Part shown: positions 57,230 to 64,000 of the stretch, in pieces | How positions within the stretch are numbered: the first letter of the stretch is position 1 | How the letters are laid out: the number at the start of each line of letters is the position of its first letter | From: Lyophyllum atratum | Taxonomy: Eukaryota > Basidiomycota > Agaricomycetes > Agaricales > Lyophyllaceae | DNA: 64,000 bases | Assembly: GCA_014905825.1 (NCBI GenBank) | Contig: JACGCN010000001.1 | Coordinates: forward strand, 1,674,001 to 1,738,000 | Direction: 5' to 3' | Position numbers and translations under genes: made by a program | Notes under the pieces: model-generated | Seen by the model: the letters and a program-made list of their open reading frames with translations, nothing else | The model's database searches: none | Told to the model about the DNA's origin: nothing

Positions 57230-57940
57230 AAATCAGATAAGCTGTTGAGCAGAAGAGGAGTAACAAAAGTGAGGGAGAAGGCAATTCACTATAAGTATTA
57301 TTATACGGTACCAAGAATCTACATAGGACGGCAGGAACATCAATACATGTATATGATAAGCCGCTGCGCGCAACACTGGCGTTGTTGGGGCAGCCTGGTG
57401 GAGTACGCCCTCCCCCACTGACTGTCCTCAGGTGGCAGTACATCTGCATCAGCGCTTGGGCGGTTTGCGTGTTGATGGCATGCATACACTCCTGTGCCCC
57501 TGCCCCCCTCCCAGCGCTAGTGCCTACTCTGCCACCCACGCTGTCGTCGACTGGTTCGTTGTCAAGGGCCAGGCTCGAAGTCACAGGAGAGAGAGCGAGG
57601 AGCGAGGGTGCCACCTACGCCTGTGGGAAAGTGATTGGGAAGGGAGAGGGGATGCGTAGGGGCGGATGGGAGCGAGGAAGACGAAGTGTGCAAGAGGAGA
57701 CACACATACCTTGGACGAAGCAGTGAATGGTGCCTATATTTGCACCTATGTTCGTTGATGAGTTGGGCTGGCTGAGAGGGCGAGCATCCCTGGAGCCTGG
57801 ATGGTGGTGTTGAAGATAAAAGTAGTGAATATCTGGCCATTTGAAAAACGGTGCTACATAGTTGTGCTGGCATGTGAGAGAGGGAACACAAATCCAGTTG
57901 GATGCGCGGCTTACACAGAGGGAGGTCTTTACACTCCCCC
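57230..57940. other. Low-confidence coding-like stretch
   Basis: A minus-strand frame at 57,614-57,174 has HAINTQTAQALMQMY and GGGRTPPGCPNNASVA, then a hydrophobic LLLLLFCSTAYLIFIFL run. No family is recognised; a transposon origin is likely from the setting. Confidence 0.25.
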
Positions 57941-58151
57941 ACCTAATCCTATCGGATCCGATCGGACTCCTAGGACTTCCTAGGACTTCCTCGGACTCCG
58001 ATCGGACTTTGGGAGACTACAAATCATCAATAAATACTTGATTTGAGCGAGTCCGAGTCCGAGAAAGTCCTATGGGAGTCTGATCGGACATCGGATAGGA
58101 CTCGGACTCCGATAGGATTTTATCCTATCAGACTCCGATCAGACTCCTAGG
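57941..58151. repeat. Array of self-complementary TCCGATCGGA-type motifs
   Basis: About 210 bp of CCGATCGGA, TCCTAGGA and GGACTCCGA blocks in both orientations around a short AT core (58,020-58,045), so the halves are roughly inverted. Looks like a small foldback element; no clean target duplication was found. Confidence 0.65.
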
Positions 58152-58373
58152 ACAATTACCAATGACGACAACTGAAGTCATTACTAGTATTGTTACTATA
58201 GTAAGTGGCAACAAAACAATAACAACATGGGGAGTCGAACACTCGACCTCGGGAAGGTGCTTACTAATCAACGTTATGTTGGCAGCTGAAACCGCTAGTC
58301 CATAGGTCCATTGTAACGTGGGCCTATGTTGTAGACTACCACTATACCCACACATCCGTTACTTACCAACATC

Positions 58374-59510
58374 TAGGCTTTCGAGGTCCGGTTGCACCAA
58401 CCGGAAAAGACCGGAAAAAGACCGGACTGCAACCGGAAACAACCGGACTTGCGGTTGCGGTTGCGGCGGATTTCCGAGGTCACCAGTTGCGGTTGCTCAG
58501 GAATCCTGTGTCTGCCGGGACCGGTGATAACCGGTCGCGACCGGTCAGAACCGAACAACAAGTCACACGGGGCAACAAACAAGAACATTGCCTTTGTTGA
58601 CGACTTTCCACCAGCACCAGTGGCTCTACCACCGCCGTCGCATCCCCCAGCTTTCTCAGCCGCCAATGCGGGACCCGATAACACCTTGCAAGGCCCCTGT
58701 GACAGCTTAGAAGGATGACAACGGCAGGAATGGCAGGGGAGGCAGCAGGGCAGACCCCAGCTGGGGGAGAGCCGCGAGGTAAGTGTTCGCATACACTCTC
58801 CAGTCACCCCTTACCACCAGGAGACGGCACCCAGGAGCCGAAGCTCTCCCTGGACACCGCGAGGCCCAGCGCTGACCGCCACGTCACACGACGACGGCTG
58901 GCGCAGCCCTTACCACATCATCACCTGCCGAAGCCTGCCATTGGCCGCCACGTCACCCCACGACGCCTGCTGACCCCCACGTCACGCAACGACACCTGGC
59001 GCACCCACAACTACAACATCAACCACCACGTCATCCGTGCAAGCCCGCTGTTTGGCCGCCACGTCGCCTGGCGCAGCCCACAACGCCGCCACGTCACCAT
59101 GTCGCTCCAACCGTTACTACTCGCCCACACCTTCGCTACGGCCCCCGACCGCCGCCATTTCCCCCAGGCCACCACAACATCACCTATCCTCACCTTATTA
59201 CTCTTACTTTCAATACAAGTGTTGTATTACCTAGCTATCAATACATTATTTAGTTCTTTGACTGAGTCTTGACTTGAGTTCACGGCCTTCTCATCGGTCG
59301 CAACCGGTTATGACCGACTGCGACTGGTTGTAACCGAGTCCAGTTGCAACCGGTTCGAACCGGTCGTCGGTGTCGATGCAACCGATAACAACCGGTCGAA
59401 CGCGGTTCGGTTGTCGGTTGGACCCCTTTCCTGAGTTTCCCGACCGGTCCAGGTTGCGGTTGCGGCCAAAATTGGCCAAAAACCGGACCGGACCGGACTT
59501 CGAAAGCCTA
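58374..59510. mobile_element. Non-autonomous DNA transposon (1,137 bp) with 8-bp target duplication
   Basis: Termini TAGGCTTTCGAGGTCCGG (left) and the inverse of TAGGCTTTCGAAGTCCGG (right) are flanked by identical 8-bp CCAACATC (58,366-58,373 and 59,511-59,518). Subterminal zones at 58,385-58,555 and 59,290-59,505 are saturated with AACCGGTT, GGTTGCAACC and GGTTGCGGTTGCGG motifs. The interior (58,870-59,105) has at least six CCACGTC copies in CCGCCACGTCA-like contexts. An open frame at 58,715-59,272 is low complexity and not called as a gene. An 8-bp duplication fits hAT or KDZ/Zisupton-type mobilisation; the termini do not match the KDZ element in this window. Confidence 0.88.
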
Positions 59511-59518
59511 CCAACATC

Positions 59519-60172
59519 AACTACCATTTTCACTGATTACCTTTGGTTACTATTTACTTGTATCAACAATTCATTCACACTATGCAAGTATCATTCAACT
59601 GATACCAACTACTTCGATACAATTGTTTCATTAAAGATTCGACTATTTTAAGAACAAAATCGACGGATCGGAGAGATTCTCGGAACACCGGATGCCTAAA
59701 GCCATTGGTGGCAAACAAGTCGTTGCCAAACAAACAAACGGGTCCGGCATCCCGAGTCAAGCGGTAAGTACCGAGAATCATCGTGAAGTCGACTACAAGG
59801 CTCTCAACCGTTTGAGAGCTTGGTAGAATGTTCTAGATTAAGCCTACTACTTATATATATAGTCCGTAAGTATCAAGCAAGTGAATATAACTTCTTTTAC
59901 CCGTACTATCACTGTGTGAATAAGATTCTAAGTTAGAAACTTGAAATCAACTTCAGAAGATCCTAACAATAAAGCTTCGCGCTATTGATAGATCTTAAGA
60001 CTAAAGATATCGAAGCTACGCGCCGATATTCATAGTCAAATCCCGAATACCAAAGCTCTGCGCTGCCATTCGAGATCTCTGACGTGTGATTCCGATCTTT
60101 TAAACTTTAAGATTCATTTGCATTCAAATCTCACCTTCTAAGTCGTAAACTCTCACGTTAACGACTGGTCTA
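59519..60172. other. Possible LTR-retrotransposon leader; unresolved
   Basis: TGTTCTAGATTAAG near 59,830 and AGAAGATCCTAACA near 59,968 could delimit part of an LTR. Then three roughly 50-bp repeats carry AAGCT(T/A/C)(C/T)GCGC. No partner LTR was recognised. Confidence 0.3.
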
Positions 60173-60436
60173 CTCGTGCCTGTCAAAAGTATCCGGAAAT
60201 TAAATTATGTAATACAATCCAAATTTTAGTTGACACATTTTCTATCTGTCTCTCATACATTTTTACCTCACATTCACCCCTCGTATGGCTGGGGATAGGA
60301 GCTCTGGGTGCCAACACGGCACTCTCAAGAAAAACTACCTGGTCGGTGCAATTGTTTTTAGGAAATAATGTCATTTATTCAGAGTTTGTGTTTGTGGGAA
60401 AATATTCCATTTCCAGATACTTTTGACAGGCACGAG
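60173..60436. mobile_element. TA-flanked MITE (264 bp), Tc1/mariner-like
   Basis: Inverted termini CTCGTGCCTGTCAAAAGTAT on the left and its inverse on the right, directly flanked by TA (60,171-60,172 and 60,437-60,438). About 27 bp of terminal pairing. No coding capacity. TA duplication is the hallmark of Tc1/mariner-type insertion. Confidence 0.8.
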
Positions 60437-60606
60437 TAGGTAAACATTCGAATTTACTTCTTAAAGGAACTACTTACGCGTGTATTCAAGGAATACACCA
60501 AAATTACGCCAAACCGTAACATTGGTGGACACACCCGGAAATAGTCTTACAAGTTTAAATAGAATCGTTTCACTTCGTCAATTTTCAGTTGAATATATTC
60601 AATACT

Positions 60607-62250
60607 ATGACGGGTAAAGGGAAGACTCGTAAAACTAATAACTCTAAGAACTCTCAATTGGACGTGCCTTAGTCGTTTCTAACGAACTTATCGCTCCTAA
60701 CGAACCCGGATCGAGTAACCAGGCAGGGATTGCATTTGAAGGAAATATACCTGAAGAGTTCGTACCCGAGCATTTTTCACCTGATCGGACGACACGATCC
60801 CCGCTTCCACCATCGACACCTTCAGATTCTTCAGCGCGACCATATCGAGAATTGCCGCCACATCTTGAAGAACCAGGGGGGAACACGGCAGATTACAAGG
60901 AATCTACTCCTAAACGCAGAGGGATTAATTATCAGGAGCCTTTAACCGTTATTGGTGATCCAGTGTCTTACCATGAAGTTAAACCCGAATTAGTTTTCGA
61001 TTTCACGGTCGAATTCTTAGCATGTCTGCATGTCTCGACGTTTTTTACGAAGCGTAGTGATTGGGCTGTGAAGGTGAAAGAAAGATGGGAGACGGCTCTA
61101 ATGTTGGGAGACGCTGTATTAAGAAAGGACTTACATGTCGAGCAACCGCGACCATTAGGACGGAAGGAGATGCGAGAGTTTTTCGTTGAAGAGTTATCTT
61201 TACTGAGGACCATGTTAACATCAGTACGGAGGTACGATGATGAATATGGTATACTACTATCTGTAAAGAGAGAGATCTTAACGGAATTGAGTCGTCATCT
61301 TGCACAGGGTGCGAGCGACAATATTTTCATAAAAGATATCTTGAACAAATAGTGAAGGAATACCTTATATACTGAGATTATGCCAAGGCATCATATTGTG
61401 AATTAAATATTTACTTCTAGTTAAGAAAATATAGTGAGCAAAATTGTGATCTTATGATAGAACTTATTCTGAATAAATTCATCATATCTTCAGAAAAACA
61501 GCAGGCACTATATGATAAACATAAAGTATATCCTTTCAAGATAATTTCATAGAAGACATGGTGAAAATTTGTAGGATATAACTCCTGATAAAATTCAAAA
61601 TATCTTCACACTATTTTCACAATATGATTAGTGAAGATTTTGAAATACCTTCACCATACCTCAGGATCAAACAGCAACATGGTGAAAGTATTCTAAATAT
61701 CTAGCAATATGGTGAAGATATTCTGAATATCTCACTATGTTGCAGATATATTTACTATTTTTTTGCTGATCATATTGTGGAAATAGTGTGATCATATTTT
61801 GAATTTCTTCAGGAGACATGTACTGCAAATATGAAGTATATTTTCACTTGGTCCTTCATGGAATTATCTTGGAAGAATATAGCTCATATTCATTATGTAA
61901 TGCTTGCTCTTTTATTGAAAATACAGTGAATTTATTCAGAATATGTTCTCTGATAATATAATAGCTTTGCTCACTATATTTTCTTGTATGAAATTCAAAA
62001 TGTGATTCACAATATGATACCTCTACGTAATCTGAACATATAAGGTATTCCTTCACTATTTGTTCAAGATATCTTTCATGAAAATATTGTCCTTCGCACC
62101 CTGTGTTGAATTGTTAAGAAACAAGGCTAGAGACTCACTTATAATTTCAGGAGAAGGTATCCCTTCTATTCCGAAATGGGGACCAAAGGGAAAGGCAAAC
62201 GAATTTTGGACGACGAATGATTTCGAAGTTCTTGGCGCGTGCTATTGTAG
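60607..62250 (+). pseudogene. Gag-like reading frame, frameshifted and split by a foldback element
   Basis: ATG 60,607 opens a Lys-rich frame that stops at about 60,672. A different frame then runs from about 60,648 to 61,304 with an acidic/Pro-rich part, FTVEFLACLHVSTFFTKRSD, ALMLGDAVLRKDL and MREFFVEELSLLRTMLTSV, ending LTELSRHLA. After the 803-bp insertion it resumes at 62,111 in the same phase: LLRNKARDSLIISGEGIP, KWGPKGKANEFW. The helical, basic/acidic composition resembles a retroelement gag or a nucleoprotein-type ORF, but no zinc knuckle is seen and the family is not recognised. Confidence 0.4.
61303..62105. mobile_element. Foldback/MITE element (803 bp) with about 180-bp inverted arms
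   Basis: CACAGGGTGCGA opens the left arm and its inverse closes the right arm. The arms 61,303-61,485 and 61,925-62,105 pair with moderate divergence. The interior is AT-rich with many GATATTCTGAATATC-type palindromes. CAGGG-type ends suggest hAT mobilisation. Flanking 7-mers TCTTGCA (61,298-61,304) and TGTTGAA (62,104-62,110) agree at five of seven positions, a decayed target duplication. Confidence 0.75.
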
Positions 62251-62510
62251 CGCGGGCGCTACAGAGGGATGCCTTGCGTTGCGTGGTAAGCTTGACCAAT
62301 GGGTACTATTGCTATACACGAGTTACAAGGGCTTGTTTACATCTATTGTACACAACCATTTATATAGGCAGCGCCGAAGGCGTTGCCAAACATGGTATTG
62401 CCAAACATTACGGTCAGCGCTATAGGCGTTGACCGTGCCCGTTACATACCCCCTCTTAAGACTGCGTAGACAGGCTTCATAGAAGTAGATAGTATTGTAA
62501 ATAAATTATA

Positions 62511-62789
62511 ATAAGTTCGTGGAACTTATAACATATGGTATAAGAGATAACGCGCGGGACCCGTCGTCCCGCTGCAAAAGTATCACATAGTTCCGAACCC
62601 GAGTCGAGGTATATTACCTCGACGATGGTTAAGCGTGAGTTGAGAAACTCACGCTGGAGAAAACAGCTGGGAGGGCAGCATACTGCTGTCCTCGGGATAT
62701 CAATGAAGAACTAGACGTTTAAAACGCCTAGGTGTCGATGCCATCGACGATACCCAAGTTCGCGATCAAGTAGTGTCTGATCGTCGAAC
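62511..62789. repeat. Cluster of eight consecutive short hairpins
   Basis: Near-perfect stem-loops follow each other: 62,511-62,529 (ATAAGTTC stem), 62,554-62,572 (GCGGGAC), 62,603-62,623 (GTCGAGGTA), 62,633-62,654 (GCGTGAGTT), 62,671-62,693 (GAGGGCAGCA, one mismatch), 62,711-62,731 (CTAGACGTT, one mismatch), 62,734-62,748 (GTCGATG), 62,758-62,789 (GTTCGCGATCA, one bulge). Stems are 7-11 bp and loops 1-9 nt, with different sequences. Confidence 0.85.
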
Positions 62790-62843
62790 TGGTCCTCCTG
62801 ACGTCATGCGTCCATGGGGTCAAAGGCGGATGAATAAAGTGCC

Positions 62844-64000
62844 TCACCCATGTTCGACATCCCCCATCGTTTCGTCCCTGTCCTCTGGTAACGGAGGGAG
62901 AGTGCTAGCAGGAGCCGCTGCCGATGGAGGTGGCCCAGATGGGGCCGCCATGGTATCCACAGGGGTTTCAGCGCTCGATGGCGCTGCGACTGTGGTCGAA
63001 GTCGCAGTGGCCGAAGCCACAGGAGGTTGGGGGACGACACCGATTGGTGCCGACGAGTGTGATGGCCCTTCCATAGGGTCGTCAGATGGCATATCTCTCC
63101 GATTGGGGAGATCGACGAAGAGAAGTGGTTCTCCAACGGAGAGCCAGTCGGTTCCAGTTTGACGGATACCGCCATGTTCTGCAGCCTCAATTCCCTCAAG
63201 GATATTGAGGCGAGTACAGTCGTCGGGGGTAGCGTAACGCCACCCACTCCACTGAAGGATGATTGGCGGAGTGCCATGCTCATCCAGCCGTGCCCGACGC
63301 TGATCGTCGACCTGGCGATAAGTCGCCTGAAGTTCGGCGTCCATTGGCCAGGTGTGATTCCACCAATGGAGCGCGTAGGCATACGAGTGATGTATCCACT
63401 CTACGGGGATACCATTCTCGATCAAGTGCCGGACGACCATATCCTCAGAAATGAGGTTACGGTCCTCTGGCGGGTTAAAGCGAGTTATGGTGAACTCGCG
63501 ACCTGAGATCGGCACTAATGGTCGATCGGGGTTGGCTGCATTGTGAGCTTCTACCATCTCATGGTAGAAGTATGGGCGAACCATAATGCTCGCCAGCACT
63601 CTCACGAATGCGGAACGGTGATTGCTACTGACAGGTGCCAGTATGGAGGTCAGCGTGCGGCCGAAGACGGTCTCACGGGAGATTCGGCGGGCATAATCCA
63701 TGGCTAAGCCATGGTGCCAGTTCCGGGTACCAGGACGTCCATGGTGCAGCATATACTGCGCCATGAGCTCCTGGTTGAAGCTGCTACTGCCCGAAGGCGG
63801 CGTTAGCCCAGCCCTGCGTGTTCTGCCAGTAACCTTGGCAGACAGTGCGCCGGCAGGACGCACAACAGGTGGGTGCTGCCACGGTTGGTAGCCTGAAGCT
63901 ACTCGGGGAGGCTCACGCTCCTCAAAGTGGGAAAGTTCTGTGGCCGCTTGCATGGCGCGGTCACGAAGGCGGGGGTGGATCTGCTGCGAGATCCTAATGA
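62844..64000 (-). CDS. Unrecognised retroelement-type protein, runs off the right edge (385 codons in window)
   Basis: The minus-strand frame is open from the window edge to a stop at 62,844. The Met at 63,953 is internal, because the frame continues upstream as QQIHPRLRDRAM. The protein has a Pro/Arg-rich start, then FNQELMAQYMLHHG, AFVRVLASIMVRPYFY, ENGIPVEWIHHSYAYALHWW and YRQVDDQRRARLDEHG, and a 90-residue Ala/Pro/Ser/Thr-rich tail. No zinc knuckle or enzymatic motif is seen. A gag-like structural protein is possible (inference). The hairpin cluster lies just beyond its 3' end. Confidence 0.55.
   Translation of the reverse strand, partial: IRISQQIHPRLRDRAMQAATELSHFEEREPPRVASGYQPWQHPPVVRPAGALSAKVTGRTRRAGLTPPSGSSSFNQELMAQYMLHHGRPGTRNWHHGLAMDYARRISRETVFGRTLTSILAPVSSNHRSAFVRVLASIMVRPYFYHEMVEAHNAANPDRPLVPISGREFTITRFNPPEDRNLISEDMVVRHLIENGIPVEWIHHSYAYALHWWNHTWPMDAELQATYRQVDDQRRARLDEHGTPPIILQWSGWRYATPDDCTRLNILEGIEAAEHGGIRQTGTDWLSVGEPLLFVDLPNRRDMPSDDPMEGPSHSSAPIGVVPQPPVASATATSTTVAAPSSAETPVDTMAAPSGPPPSAAAPASTLPPLPEDRDETMGDVEHG

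Noticed and set aside
58715..59272. 185-codon frame inside the 58.4-kb element
   Set aside because: It is made largely of translated CCACGTCA-type repeats and Pro/His runs; no conserved motif.

Overview
The window reads as a transposon-dense stretch of a filamentous basidiomycete nuclear genome, most likely an Agaricomycete. The signs are many short (about 45-60 bp) GT-AG introns with CTAAC/CTGAC-like branch sites, a KDZ (Kyakuja-Dileera-Zisupton) transposase, a TET/JBP-type dioxygenase gene, and Ty1/copia, hAT, tnp2-type and tyrosine-recombinase sequences. I saw no rRNA, tRNA or CRISPR. All calls are from reading the sequence, without searches; exon coordinates were derived by hand from splice consensus and frame continuity.

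Region 1 (1-29,044): a Ty1/copia retrotransposon whose coding frame is open from the left edge to 28,667, with a 330-bp 3' LTR at 28,715-29,044. It is split at 2,423/27,284 by a 24,860-bp KDZ-type DNA transposon (2,424-27,283) with about 300-bp terminal inverted repeats (TIRs) and a 7-bp target duplication (ACGCTTC). The KDZ element carries a spliced 1,094-codon transposase (22,635-26,287), a small Cys-rich gene (21,825-22,451), and two minus-strand cargo genes. The first is a 948-aa acidic/RS-rich nuclear-type protein and the second a 679-aa protein of unknown function. The left 8,942 bp, from the outermost TIR base through both cargo genes, occurs twice in direct tandem (2,424-11,365 and 11,366-20,307). 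I found nine differences between the copies; eight are CpG transitions. Both ends carry 85-bp-period minisatellites just inside the TIRs.

Region 2 (29,045-40,663): a graveyard of insertions. It holds a tyrosine-recombinase remnant joined to a tnp2-type transposase remnant, a copia RNase H remnant, a double-stranded-beta-helix-type pseudogene split by a solo LTR (target duplication CATAA), a second solo LTR of that family (AAAGC), another tnp2 remnant, an intact CK1-like kinase gene, and an 11-exon hAT transposase with one nonsense codon.

Region 3 (40,664-53,030): an 11-exon gene for a 1,160-aa TET/JBP-type 2-oxoglutarate/Fe(II) dioxygenase, a damaged AreA/GATA-like-domain regulator gene, a transposon-type accessory gene (47,744-48,597), and poorly resolved gene fragments.

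Region 4 (53,031-64,000): copia and hAT fragments, three arrays of self-complementary short motifs, a 1,137-bp non-autonomous element with 8-bp target duplications, a 264-bp TA-flanked MITE, an 803-bp foldback element inside a gag-like reading frame, a run of eight consecutive short hairpins (62,511-62,789), and a coding region leaving the right edge.

The most striking combination is a giant KDZ transposon with a terminus-bounded tandem duplication, a substitution pattern that looks like decay of methylated CpG, and an intact TET/JBP-type gene (whose known relatives oxidise 5-methylcytosine or thymine) about 14 kb beyond the element.
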